Source: Dehalococcoidia bacterium (GTDB lineage Bacteria > Chloroflexota > Dehalococcoidia > SZUA-161 > SpSt-899). Taken from it: 54,718 bases of DNA. This document shows positions 8,111-16,677 of the stretch, in pieces. The position numbers and the translations under genes were made by a program. Numbering within the stretch: the first letter of the stretch is position 1; each line of letters opens with the position of its first letter. The DNA lies in the NCBI GenBank assembly GCA_028711995.1, contig JAQTRE010000006.1, positions 1-54,718 on the forward strand. The letters run 5' to 3'. Below the pieces are notes generated by a model. That model had not been told where the DNA came from. It did not search any database and was given only the letters and a program-made list of their open reading frames with translations.

Positions 8111-8408
8111 CTATTTCTCCTCCGATCAGTCTCGTATTGTAACACCAGCCTTGTTGAGCGTTCCCTTCGAAGCTTTTTTATGGTACTGCCATATTACTTC
8201 AAGTGAAGGCTATTGGCAAGAGTCATCCCAGTAGGCCCGGTATCCATTCGAACCATCTTATTTCCGATCCGTTGTGGCTCACTACAGGACCGAATCGATT
8301 GATTCGATTCTAACGGCGCGCTTGAATTCCAACTATGACTGAAGTCACATACATATCTCTCATAGTCCCAACTCCAGCTATTGGTGATCAGGCATCAGCA
8401 GTCTGTGG
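8111..8408 (-). promoter_or_regulatory. Upstream region of the ferritin-like gene with possible extended -10
   Basis: This stretch has no convincing gene. On the minus strand it contains TGTTACAAT (8136-8144), an extended -10 candidate about 25 bases before the ferritin-like start. No good -35 hexamer is visible at standard spacing. The rest shows nothing recognisable. Confidence 0.3.
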
Positions 8409-8430
8409 GGGCGATCCTCTGTGATCGCCC
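8409..8430 (-). terminator. Hairpin downstream of the YkgJ-like gene
   Basis: GGGCGATC and GATCGCCC arms around a 6-base loop, 24 bp past the stop codon of the gene at 8455-8934. A clear T-run is missing, so it is only a probable terminator. Confidence 0.5.
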
Positions 8431-8454
8431 TAATTCGGGAATGTCAGAGGAGTT

Positions 8455-8934
8455 TCAGATGGGAGCCTGTTTCCGGCCTTGTGGTTGGAGAAAGGATTGA
8501 AAATCCCGTAACTTTTCCGGAGGTCCCTGAATCTCACCGGATGCAGTTACCCTCAATCCCCAGAACTTAATCAGACCATCCCGGCAGCCTCGCCGGTGGA
8601 GGCCGGATGTCCATTCCCGGCAGGCGGCGGGCTTGAAAGGATGAATCGAGCAAGCTTTCAAACGAGTGCCTTCCACTGGCTTGAGGAAAACACAGGCTCC
8701 ATCAGACTGGCGAAGGCAGAAGCTGTCAATCACATATGGGAACGCCTCAACGTATTGCTCCAGAAACTCATCCGAGCTGATGCCCAACTCCTCGGCGATG
8801 TGCATGGCCTCCTCCAGACTCAATTTCACCCGATACAGACTGCAGCAAGTACCACATTGGAAACATGGGATATGCGGATCTGCCGGTTTGTAGGAGCAGT
8901 TGTCCCTATACGGTAGAGTTCCTTCTTTGGACAT
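8455..8934 (-). CDS. YkgJ-family cysteine-cluster protein
   Basis: A 159-residue protein with the cysteine pattern of the putative zinc- or iron-chelating YkgJ family. An N-terminal CFQCGTCCSLYRVKLSLEEA is followed by CVFLKP, KACSIHPFKPAACREW and GCRDG. The CxxC-x2-CC start and the CxIHxxRPxxCRxxP-like segment define the family, here with KPAAC. The biochemical role is unknown. It is a monocistronic gene between the tRNA cluster and the sulfur block. ATG 8934 is the first good start. Confidence 0.8.
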   Translation of the reverse strand: MSKEGTLPYRDNCSYKPADPHIPCFQCGTCCSLYRVKLSLEEAMHIAEELGISSDEFLEQYVEAFPYVIDSFCLRQSDGACVFLKPVEGTRLKACSIHPFKPAACREWTSGLHRRGCRDGLIKFWGLRVTASGEIQGPPEKLRDFQSFLQPQGRKQAPI

Positions 8935-9053
8935 CTCAACTGCCAGCTCACCAAATTATGATTGGAGCTGCCTTCCATGATGCTGATTCGAGCCAGTCAA
9001 GTCTTCTAGCGGGGTAAGCAGGGCTTCACCTGAGGTTCCCTGATCGGTCTTGA

Positions 9054-9130
9054 TGGCGCGCCTGGGGGGATTCGAACCCACGACCTCAGCCTCCGCAGGG
9101 CTACGCTCTATCCAACTGAGCTACAGGCGC
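9054..9130 (-). tRNA. tRNA-Arg, anticodon GCG
   Basis: A cloverleaf with 7-bp acceptor (GCGCCTG/CAGGCGC), discriminator G and encoded CCA. The anticodon stem is TAGCC/GGCTG and the loop is CTGCGGA, giving anticodon GCG for CGC and CGU. Most bacteria use an ACG tRNA modified to inosine here. The T-stem (GTGGG/CCCCC) has one mismatch at 50-64. Confidence 0.9.
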
Positions 9131-9166
9131 GTGTAAACAGTGACTTTTCCCAGAGGCGCAGATTGT

Positions 9167-9252
9167 TGGTGCCGAGGGAGGGATTTGAACCCACACGTCC
9201 TTTCGAACACTGCGCCCTGAACGCAGCGCGTCTGCCATTCCGCCACCTCGGC
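9167..9252 (-). tRNA. tRNA-Leu, anticodon CAG
   Basis: A class II tRNA with a long variable arm and encoded CCA. Acceptor GCCGAGG pairs with CCTCGGC. The anticodon arm is CTGCG-TTCAGGG-CGCAG, anticodon CAG for CUG codons. The T-stem (GTGGG/CCCTC) has a T-T mismatch at 50-64. Confidence 0.93.
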
Positions 9253-9514
9253 ATTTTGTGTCCATTTTCGAAAAGTGCTGTCTGCTGCAATCAATGCGCA
9301 ACAGGATGATTGTAGCAATAAAGATCGTGGTCTGCAACTGGCAGTCTCTTCTGCTGATCCCGGATGTCAGGGTTCAGTGGGGAATTCCCCTCTTAATCTG
9401 GATCTCGGCTGATTCGAGTGGACCGTAGGGCAGAAGGGCATCACGAAGTCTATTAAGATCAACAGAGATGGGCGCCGAAGAGATTTTGCCCTGATTCGAA
9501 GTTGCTTTCGAAAA

Positions 9515-9589
<75 letters not shown>

Positions 9590-9782
9590 ACGGATTCGAA
9601 TTATACCTCATTTTATGCCGTCTTGTCCATATTTAGTCTCTTCCAATACAAGATGAGTTCGGAAGAGCAAATCTTGTGAGCCTGAAAGGGCGTCTGTGAA
9701 AAAGAAAGTGCTATCATCGTGCCTAGAAGGAAGGCCTCTTATCTCAAAACGTATCCCGATTTTCACAAGGAGACCGTCATCT

Positions 9783-9838
9783 TTGACTAGCGCAATATTA
9801 TAGCGTTAACTCTATATAATCGCATAAATAGTGTTAAC
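9783..9838 (+). promoter_or_regulatory. AT-rich regulatory patch with paired GTTAAC sites
   Basis: The only structure in the 390-bp gap after tRNA-Lys. TTGACT (9783-9788), TATAAT (9815-9820) and two AGYGTTAACY boxes (GTTAAC at 9805-9810 and 9833-9838, 28 bp apart) lie together. They may form a promoter with paired operator half-sites for the small zinc-binding gene downstream. Spacing between -35 and -10 is not standard. Confidence 0.3.
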
Positions 9839-10065
9839 CTATTGACACAAAGTGGCAATCTTTCTCAGGCTGCTGCTGATCATATGGGTCTGAGCAGAGA
9901 GAACTCGAAGTCGTTTTCCCCGTCGTTCTTTGGGCCTTGATATGACGAGATGTTCATGCCTTCTAAATCTTTAGGCCCATGAACAAATTGACAAAGTGTG
10001 GTATAATGCGTTCTATGTTCAATTCCGAATCCCGAAAAGAGCCATCTGAAGGGAACACCGGAGTC

Positions 10066-10224
10066 ATGGTCTACATTCATTACTGTGGCTATGGGCACGG
10101 TGAATTTAGCCGCGATGAGCTTCTGGACGATCCTGACAGAGTATTCGGATGGCTGTGCCCTGTTTGTTATAAACCCATCTTGAGCAAACTTGTGGAGTGG
10201 AATGGCGGAGACTTTTATGTATAA
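10066..10224 (+). CDS. Small putative zinc-binding protein
   Basis: A 52-residue protein from MVYIHYCGYGHGEF onward, with a Cys/His pair (CGYGHGEF) and a CPVC pair in VFGWLCPVCYKPIL, consistent with a zinc ribbon. An in-frame start at 10015 would add 17 residues that look less conserved in style. An extended -10 TGGTATAAT at 9999-10007 fits a start near 10015 or 10066. I do not recognise the family. The metal-ligand pattern and isolated position make it plausible, not certain. The opposite strand is open here too, but its translation has no recognisable features. Confidence 0.5.
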   Translation: MVYIHYCGYGHGEFSRDELLDDPDRVFGWLCPVCYKPILSKLVEWNGGDFYV

Positions 10225-10493
10225 GCCATCCTCAAGTTCGCAGTCATCAATCACACCCCAAAATCTGCTTCAATAAGAATGGCGCAAACCGTTTTCAATG
10301 GTTGGGCATCAGTATCGATATCCTCACCGATCCTCAATCCTTCGTAAGGGCGCCTAAAGAGAGCCCTTGAAGGGGACGCTCTCAGGCCCCTGGAAGGAAG
10401 AGTCCAATCACATCGTGTTGGAAAAACACGGCATGCCCATCATGAGCCGCTCCACGTCAAGAAAGGGCCTCAGGGAAGGGAACAAAAACAGGC

Positions 10494-10505
10494 GAACGAT
10501 CGTTC
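10494..10505. promoter_or_regulatory. GAACGATCGTTC palindrome, possible operator
   Basis: A perfect 12-bp palindrome 46 bp upstream of the best promoter of the beta-oxidation operon. Palindromes of this composition are typical TetR-family sites. No regulator gene is adjacent, so binding is inferred. The rest of 10225-10551 has no convincing gene. Confidence 0.35.
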
Positions 10506-10551
10506 ATGCAAGTACTCTGATTGACCCAACGAGACGGTACCATCGTGATAG

Positions 10552-10580
10552 TTGATTCAGTCCCGTGCTTATGTTATATT
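10552..10580 (+). promoter_or_regulatory. Candidate sigma-70 promoter of the beta-oxidation/thiolase operon
   Basis: TTGATT (10552-10557), a 17-bp spacer and TATATT (10575-10580). The transcript would have a leader of about 150 bases before the hydratase start at 10741. This is the best match in the 500-bp gap upstream of the operon. Confidence 0.4.
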
Positions 10581-10740
10581 CCTCATGGGAATTGGAAGCA
10601 TAATGCTTCAGAGAGAAGCAGATTAACACAGGCATGTAGTTTACATAACATAATCCCCTGAATAAATTGCTGTTCTTGGCCGGTTGAATCATTCCGCATC
10701 CAGGAGAATCAATGGTCAGGCAGGGAAAGGAGTCGGCCCG

Positions 10741-11502
10741 ATGTTAGTTCTCTATGAGAAGAAAGACAAAGTGGCAATTATCACCCTCAACCGCCCCGAA
10801 GCATTCAATTCGATCAACCCCGATCTTCTACAAGAAATCAGCAATATCCAGATCAAATTCCGAGATGACCCCGATGTTTTGGTCGGTATCGTCACCGGCA
10901 GTGGGAAAAAAGCTTTCTGTGCCGGAGCCGATATCAAGACAATGATCCCCAGACTAGCCGATAAGTTATACGTCCAGCCCTCTACAACGATGAGAGGCCT
11001 CGATATATGGAAACCCCTGATAGCCGCGGTAAACGGCATGGCGCTGGGCGGCGGCATGGAACTGGCGATGTCCTGCGATATCAGGATTGCTGCGGAGAAT
11101 GCCGTCTTTGGGCAGCCCGAAGTCAAATGGTCATTCATACCGGGATGGGGAGGCACTCAAAGATTGCCCAGGTTGGTTCCCTCGGCAAGGGCTGCGGAAC
11201 TGCTGCTCATGGGGAATAACATCGATGCCAATGAAGCTTATCGCATCGGATTGGTCAATAAGGTGGTTCCTCAGGATCAGCTTCTGAGCACGGCTCTGGA
11301 ATGGGCTGCCAAGATATGTGAGAACGGTCCCATGGCCGTGAGGGCAGCGAAAGAGGCGATGATGAGAGGACTCAATACGAACCTTGAAGACGGCTTGTAT
11401 GTGGAGAAGTATTTATTCGATTATGCCCTCTCCACCAAGGATGCAGCAGAAGGTTCTGCCGCCTTCTTGGAAAAGAGAAAGCCTCAATATAAAGGAACAT
11501 AG
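10741..11502 (+). CDS. Enoyl-CoA hydratase
   Basis: A 253-residue crotonase. The oxyanion segments are KAFCAGADIKTM and NGMALGGGMELAM. Both catalytic glutamates are in place (GGGMELAM and FGQPEVKW), as is the IPGWGGTQRLPRLV motif. It should hydrate trans-2-enoyl-CoA to 3-hydroxyacyl-CoA. ATG 10741 is selected by AAAGGAGT eight bases upstream, and a longer reading frame from 10684 lacks a ribosome site. It is the first gene of a six-gene plus-strand operon that continues with 3-hydroxyacyl-CoA dehydrogenase and thiolases. Confidence 0.93.
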   Translation: MLVLYEKKDKVAIITLNRPEAFNSINPDLLQEISNIQIKFRDDPDVLVGIVTGSGKKAFCAGADIKTMIPRLADKLYVQPSTTMRGLDIWKPLIAAVNGMALGGGMELAMSCDIRIAAENAVFGQPEVKWSFIPGWGGTQRLPRLVPSARAAELLLMGNNIDANEAYRIGLVNKVVPQDQLLSTALEWAAKICENGPMAVRAAKEAMMRGLNTNLEDGLYVEKYLFDYALSTKDAAEGSAAFLEKRKPQYKGT

Positions 11503-11550
11503 CTTCCCTGATCGGGTGAAGCTGCAAGTCTGGGAAAAGGAGATGAAGTT

Positions 11551-12402
11551 ATGCAGATAAAGAAGGTAGGGGTTGTGGGATGTGGACAAATGGGGGCCGG
11601 CATTGTGCAAACCTGTGCTCAATCCGGGTACGAAGTCGTAGCGTCCGAAATCAACGAAGACCTCCTGCAAAAAGGTTTGGCAGGAATCAAGAAAATTCTG
11701 GACAAGAATGTAGAGAAAGGCAAGATGGCCAAGGCCGATGCCGATGCCACTCTGGCTCGGATCAAAGGCACTACCAATATGAATGATTTCTCCGGTTGCG
11801 ATCTGGTGATCGAGGCAGCCGTGGAGAAGATGCCGCTCAAGAAGCAGATTTTTGCCGATCTGGATAAAATCTGTCCCAAACATGCCATTCTAGCCACCAA
11901 CACCTCATGTCTGTCGATCATTGAGATCGCATCAGCGACGAAACGCCCTTCTCAGGTGGTGGGTCTGCATTTCTTCAATCCGGTACCGATAATGAAGATC
12001 GTGGAGATCGTAAGGACCATCGCCACCAACGACGAGACAATGGAAGCCAGCAAGAAGTTCAGTCTGTCCCTGAACAAGGAAATCGTTATCGCCAAGGATA
12101 CGCCGGGATTCTTGGTGAATCTTCTGCTGATCCCTTACCTTTATCAAGCAATAACAACCCTTCAAAATGGGGTTGCCTCCAGGGAAGATATCGATGCAGC
12201 TATCCGGTTGGGCTTGAATCATCCCATGGGGCCTTTGACGCTGGCCGACTTTATCGGGCTTGATACCGTTCTGTTCATCGGCCAGGCGATCTATGAAGAG
12301 TGGAAGGATCCCAGGTACGTGCCACCGACCCTCCTGAAGCAGATGGTCATCTCCGGCTGGTACGGGAAGAAGTCAGGCAAGGGTTTCTACGATTACAAAT
12401 AA
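11551..12402 (+). CDS. 3-hydroxyacyl-CoA (3-hydroxybutyryl-CoA) dehydrogenase
   Basis: A 283-residue NAD(P)-dependent dehydrogenase. The Rossmann motif is VGVVGCGQMGAGIVQTC. Substrate and catalytic residues lie in NTSCLSI, GLHFFNPVPIMKIVEIV and the NLLLIPYLYQAI helix. The C-terminal domain contains LGLNHPMGPLTLADFIGLD. The length is that of short-chain PaaH/Hbd enzymes. It oxidises the hydratase product to 3-oxoacyl-CoA for the thiolases downstream. AAAAGGAGATG lies upstream of the ATG. Confidence 0.95.
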   Translation: MQIKKVGVVGCGQMGAGIVQTCAQSGYEVVASEINEDLLQKGLAGIKKILDKNVEKGKMAKADADATLARIKGTTNMNDFSGCDLVIEAAVEKMPLKKQIFADLDKICPKHAILATNTSCLSIIEIASATKRPSQVVGLHFFNPVPIMKIVEIVRTIATNDETMEASKKFSLSLNKEIVIAKDTPGFLVNLLLIPYLYQAITTLQNGVASREDIDAAIRLGLNHPMGPLTLADFIGLDTVLFIGQAIYEEWKDPRYVPPTLLKQMVISGWYGKKSGKGFYDYK

Positions 12403-12473
12403 TGAACCGAGCTTACCCACAATGTGGGGGTTTTCGAAGCGAGATGCAAAACTAATGAAAAGGAGAGTTCAGT

Positions 12474-13916
12474 ATGGCGGGGATTGTTTCATATGATGCG
12501 TACGTTCCTTGGTATCGAATGAAGCGCGACACTATCTTTGCTGCTATGGGGTGGCTAAACGGCGCGCGCGGAAAAGGAGAGAAGGCGATATGCGGCGACG
12601 ATGAGGACAGCATTACAATGGCAGTAGGAGCGGCCAAGGCTTGTCTCGGAAATCTGGCTCCTGAGAAGGTTGACGGAGTCTTTTTTGCCACAACCACCGC
12701 TCCTTATCGGGATCGGCAGGATGCGGGCATTATCACCGGCGCACTTGATCTTAGACCCAATATAAGAAACGCCGATTTCACCGACTCAACAAAGTCCGGC
12801 ACTGCGGCGCTGCTTTCCGCCATCGATGCTGTTAAAGCAGGATCATCGAAGAATATCATGGTTTGTGCTGCCGACTGTCGGCCGGCCAAATCAGGCGGGA
12901 ACGAAGAGCAGCTCTACGGCGATGCCGGTGCAGCGCTATTGATCGGCAATGAGAAGGTCGTGGCTACGCTCGAGGGTTTCTATAACATCTCGCGTGACTT
13001 CATGGGACACTGGCGCGCTGAGTATGACAGGTTTGAGCATGCTTCCGAAGACAGGTTCAACCGGGATATCGGTTATGTTGCTTTCATTCAAGAAGCTATC
13101 CAGGGTCTCCTGAAGCAGCAGAATATCACCATGAAAGACGTTTCCAAGGTGATATTCCCTGGACTTTATGCCAGGGAGCATTCCGCCATATGCAAGAAGA
13201 TCGGGGCCGAAGCTGCTCAGATTCAGGATACCATGCTGGAGACAGTCGGCGACGCCGGTTCCGCCCAGCCTTTGCTGATGCTGGTGGCCGCGCTGGAAGA
13301 AGCCAAACCCGGAGACCTGCTGTTGGTTGCCAGCTTTGGCGGAGGAGCCGATGCGCTCCTGTTCAAGGTGACGGATGAGATCAATAATGTCAAGGGCAAG
13401 GCCCGGTTCAAGGGTTATCTCAACAACAAGAAGTATCTCGATAACTACCAGAAGTATCTTGCCTTCCGCAATCAGTTGCCGATTGAGATCGGCGTTCGCG
13501 GCGAAGAGGTTATCTTCAGCCAGGTGACCAGACTCTACAGGGAGCGCCGGGGCCTTCTGGGTCTTGTCGGTTCAAAGTGCAAGAAGTGCGGCACTCCTCA
13601 GTATCCGGCTCAAAGAATTTGCGTCAGACCGGATTGCGGCGCCATCGATCAGATGGAAGACTATCGCTTTGCGGATAAGAAGTGCAAGGTGTTCAGCTAT
13701 ACTGGGGATAATCTCTCCTTCAGTATCAACCCTCCGACGGTTTACGGCGTGGTGGACTTCGATGGCGGCGGGCGTTTCTGGTTCGATATCGGCAACTGCG
13801 AATTGGAGAACGTAAAGATTGGAATGCCGCTGGAGATGAGTTTCCGCAGAAGGTATCATGACGTTCAGCGCGGTTTCGAAGGATATCACTGGAAGGCAGT
13901 GCCCATTCGCGCATAG
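12474..13916 (+). CDS. HMG-CoA-synthase-like/DUF35 fusion protein 1, apparently non-catalytic
   Basis: A 480-residue fusion. Residues about 1-330 form a thiolase-fold HMG-CoA-synthase-like domain. Residues about 360-480 are a DUF35 domain: zinc ribbon (CKKCGTPQYP...CVRPDCG) plus OB-fold ending KIGMPLEMSFRRRYH. The synthase catalytic cysteine (usually ACxxGT) is threonine in DSTKSGTAAL. The general-base glutamate is threonine in ATTTAPY. The FHxP histidine is missing in IFPGLYARE. In archaea DUF35 bridges thiolase and HMG-CoA synthase and binds acyl-CoA. A non-catalytic partner of the thiolase encoded 29 bp downstream is the best inference. Confidence 0.85.
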   Translation: MAGIVSYDAYVPWYRMKRDTIFAAMGWLNGARGKGEKAICGDDEDSITMAVGAAKACLGNLAPEKVDGVFFATTTAPYRDRQDAGIITGALDLRPNIRNADFTDSTKSGTAALLSAIDAVKAGSSKNIMVCAADCRPAKSGGNEEQLYGDAGAALLIGNEKVVATLEGFYNISRDFMGHWRAEYDRFEHASEDRFNRDIGYVAFIQEAIQGLLKQQNITMKDVSKVIFPGLYAREHSAICKKIGAEAAQIQDTMLETVGDAGSAQPLLMLVAALEEAKPGDLLLVASFGGGADALLFKVTDEINNVKGKARFKGYLNNKKYLDNYQKYLAFRNQLPIEIGVRGEEVIFSQVTRLYRERRGLLGLVGSKCKKCGTPQYPAQRICVRPDCGAIDQMEDYRFADKKCKVFSYTGDNLSFSINPPTVYGVVDFDGGGRFWFDIGNCELENVKIGMPLEMSFRRRYHDVQRGFEGYHWKAVPIRA

Positions 13917-13945
13917 CGATGCGCATATTCTAGGGAGGTAATGAG

Positions 13946-15154
13946 ATGGCGGAAGGAATTAAGAATAAAGCAGCGATAATCGGGATGGGATGCACCAAGT
14001 TTGGCGAGCTTTGGGACAAGGGCGCCGAGGACTTGATGATTGATGCATATCTTGAAGCCATGGCAGATGCCGGCATAGAGAAGAAGGATATCGGCGCTGT
14101 CTGGTGCGGCACTCACTATGAGGAAGTCAGCGTGGGCAAGGGCGGTATTACCGTAGCCACCACGTTGAAACTGCCCTTTATACCAGTGACTAGGACCGAG
14201 AACTTCTGCACCACCGGAACAGAAACCCTCAGGGGAGCTGTTTATGGTGTGGTTTCGGGCGCCTGCGACATCGCTCTGTGCATCGGCGTTGAGAAGCTGA
14301 AAGATACCGGCTACGGCGGACTTCCTGAGAACGCCAACGTGAGTACCGGCGGAACCAGAGATAGACTAACCGGACCGAACAGAACCGGCCCGGGATCGTT
14401 TGCCATGATGGCTGTCCGGTATTTCAATAAATACAACTTGACTCCGCAGGAAGGAAAAAGAGCCCTGGCGATGATTTCATCAAAGAGTCATCACAACGGT
14501 TCTTTGAACCCGAAGGCTCACCTTCGCAAGGAAGTGAGTGTGGAGGCTATCATGAACGCCCCCATCATCGCCTGGCCTCTGGGTCTATTTGACTGTTGCG
14601 GCGTGAGCGATGGAGCAGCGGCAGCTATCGTGGTTCGGGCTGATATGGCCAAGAATTTCCGGAAGGACCCTGTCTACGTTAAGGCCCTGCAGATTGCCCT
14701 GAGTTCCGGAGAAGAAGTGATGTATACTGACTGGGACGGCGCTCATGTAGAGACCACTTATCGAGCCGCCCAGCAGGCTTATAAAGAGGCCGGAATAACC
14801 AATCCTCGAGAAGAACTGAGCATGATGGAAACTCATGACTGCTTCTCCATCAATGAGCTGACCCAGTACGAAGACCTCGCGATTTCTCCTCGTGGCCATG
14901 CCAAGGATGATATCGAGGCCGGATTCTTCAATCTGGACGGCAAGATCCCGAACCAGCCCTCCGGCGGACTGAAGTGCTTCGGACATCCCATCGGCGCTTC
15001 CGGACTGAGAATGGTTTACGAGATGTACAAACAGTTGCAGGGGAAGGTAGATAATCCCGCGCGGCAGATCAAGAATCCCAAATATGGCCTGACGCACAAT
15101 ATGGGCGGCGTTCCAAATAAGAATATCGTTAGCGTGGCTATTGTTGGTCTCTAG
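13946..15154 (+). CDS. SCP2-type thiolase 1 (acetyl-CoA acetyltransferase family)
   Basis: A 402-residue thiolase. The nucleophilic cysteine is in RTENFCTTGTETLRGAVYG. The two acid-base motifs are HDCFSINELTQYEDL and KCFGHPIGASGLRM. It has the shorter SCP-x-like form that works with a DUF35 protein. It should cleave, or form, 3-oxoacyl-CoA. It follows fusion protein 1 by 29 bp and GGGAGGTAATGAG precedes the ATG. The middle includes MNAPIIAWPLGLFDCCGVSDGA with tandem cysteines also seen in its paralogue. Confidence 0.9.
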   Translation: MAEGIKNKAAIIGMGCTKFGELWDKGAEDLMIDAYLEAMADAGIEKKDIGAVWCGTHYEEVSVGKGGITVATTLKLPFIPVTRTENFCTTGTETLRGAVYGVVSGACDIALCIGVEKLKDTGYGGLPENANVSTGGTRDRLTGPNRTGPGSFAMMAVRYFNKYNLTPQEGKRALAMISSKSHHNGSLNPKAHLRKEVSVEAIMNAPIIAWPLGLFDCCGVSDGAAAAIVVRADMAKNFRKDPVYVKALQIALSSGEEVMYTDWDGAHVETTYRAAQQAYKEAGITNPREELSMMETHDCFSINELTQYEDLAISPRGHAKDDIEAGFFNLDGKIPNQPSGGLKCFGHPIGASGLRMVYEMYKQLQGKVDNPARQIKNPKYGLTHNMGGVPNKNIVSVAIVGL

Positions 15155-15209
15155 GTTGAACCGGAGCACTCAACAAGAAGTCGTTTGCTAATCTTGAAGG
15201 GGGAAAACA

Positions 15210-16616
15210 ATGGTAGGAATTGTTTCATACGGGGCATATGTGCCCTGGTATAGACTGGGCCCCGGCTCTGTCGGCTGGACGGCAAAAGGCGAGAAGGCTG
15301 TTGCCAATTGCGATGAAGACAGCATAACTATGAGTGTGGCTGCGGCGAGGAATTGCCTGGGCGATTCTTCACGCAAGGACATTGTCGCCCTGTATTTTGC
15401 TTCAACGACAGCGCCTTACATCGAAAAAAGTAATGCCAGCGTTGTTGCTGTAGCCAGTGATCTGGCGTCAGATATCTTCACCGCTGATTTCGGTAGTTCG
15501 CTGAAATCGGGAACCAGCGCTCTAAAAGCAGCCCTGGATGCGGCTCGAGCGTCGAATAAACAAGCGCTGGTGACTGCTGCCGATATGCGAACAGCGCAGC
15601 CTCGATCCTCGATGGATGAGACGTTTGGCGATGGCGCTGCGGCCATCCTTGTCGGAAGTTCGAATGTGATCGCTGAATGCGAGGATAGCTGCTCCGTTAG
15701 CCATGAAATGCTGGATATCTGGAGAGATGCTGGCGACAAGTTTGAGCGGTCCTGGGAGGATCGTTTCGTCATCGAGGAGGGCTATCAGAAGTCATTGCCT
15801 CTGGCGATTTCGACTCTCCTGAAGAAACACAATCTGACGCCTAAAGACTTTAACAAAGTAGTGTTCTACGCCCCGGAGGCCAGAAGGCACACAGAGATGG
15901 CCAAAAAGCTCGGCCTCGACCCGAAGACTCAAGTTCAGGATCCCATGTTGAATTTGGTGGGCAATACGGGGGCCGCATCCGCCTTGATGACATTGACCGC
16001 AGCTCTTGAAGACGCCAAGCCCGGAGATCGGATTCTGTTTGCCGGTTACGGGGACGGCGCTGATGCCTTCATGTTCAAGGTGACTAAAGAGATTGAGACC
16101 GCTCGGAAACCCGGGAAAACCATGAAGGACTATCTGAAGTCCAAGAAAATGCTCCCTGATTACGAGACTTATATGGTCTGGCGCGGGTTAATCAGCCGGG
16201 CTGCGCCGTCACGGCGTCCTCCCTTCCGGACACCTTCTCCCTCGGCCATGCTGAGAGAGGTGGACAAGAACCTGCGTTTCCAGGGTACCAAATGCGGAGC
16301 TTGCGGATATCCTCAGTACCCGCCGCAAACCGTTTGTACCAAGTGTCAGGCTAAGGGACAGGGACAACCCTACAGCTTCGCGGATAAGAAAGCCACTGTA
16401 TTCACCTATACGCTCGACACCATGGCTCCCACCTTGGATCCGCCAATGGTGGTGACGGCGATCAACTTCGAAGGCGGCGGCAGGGCATTTACCACCATGA
16501 CCGACAGGGATACCAAGGACATAAAGGTCGGTATGCCGGTAGAGATGACCTTCAGGCAGTTCTATGTGTCGGAAGGAATTCATAACTATATCTGGCGATG
16601 CATGCCCGTACGATAA
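15210..16616 (+). CDS. HMG-CoA-synthase-like/DUF35 fusion protein 2, apparently non-catalytic
   Basis: A 468-residue paralogue of the protein at 12474-13916 with the same architecture and opening (MVGIVSYGAYVPWYRL). The position of the catalytic cysteine is leucine (SSLKSGTSAL). The glutamate position is threonine (ASTTAPY). The FHxP histidine position is tyrosine (VFYAPEARRH). The C-terminal DUF35 has CGACGYPQYPPQTVCTKC and an OB-fold ending IKVGMPVEMTFRQFY. Divergence from paralogue 1 at the dead site shows neither keeps a cysteine. It probably pairs with thiolase 2, which begins 61 bp downstream. Confidence 0.85.
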   Translation: MVGIVSYGAYVPWYRLGPGSVGWTAKGEKAVANCDEDSITMSVAAARNCLGDSSRKDIVALYFASTTAPYIEKSNASVVAVASDLASDIFTADFGSSLKSGTSALKAALDAARASNKQALVTAADMRTAQPRSSMDETFGDGAAAILVGSSNVIAECEDSCSVSHEMLDIWRDAGDKFERSWEDRFVIEEGYQKSLPLAISTLLKKHNLTPKDFNKVVFYAPEARRHTEMAKKLGLDPKTQVQDPMLNLVGNTGAASALMTLTAALEDAKPGDRILFAGYGDGADAFMFKVTKEIETARKPGKTMKDYLKSKKMLPDYETYMVWRGLISRAAPSRRPPFRTPSPSAMLREVDKNLRFQGTKCGACGYPQYPPQTVCTKCQAKGQGQPYSFADKKATVFTYTLDTMAPTLDPPMVVTAINFEGGGRAFTTMTDRDTKDIKVGMPVEMTFRQFYVSEGIHNYIWRCMPVR

Positions 16617-16677
16617 GGCTGGCTAAAGAGAAAAACACGGGATTTGGGAGACCATCTCCTATCAGGAGGAAAGAAAG

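Noticed and set aside
9880-10254. A 124-codon minus-strand frame opposite the small zinc-binding gene
   Set aside because: No ribosome site or family motif; the plus-strand product has a Cys/His metal pattern and a promoter-like -10, so the minus frame is probably incidental.
10367-10555. A 62-codon plus-strand frame before the beta-oxidation operon
   Set aside because: Composition looks random, it spans the operator palindrome and runs into the candidate promoter, and no ribosome site is visible.
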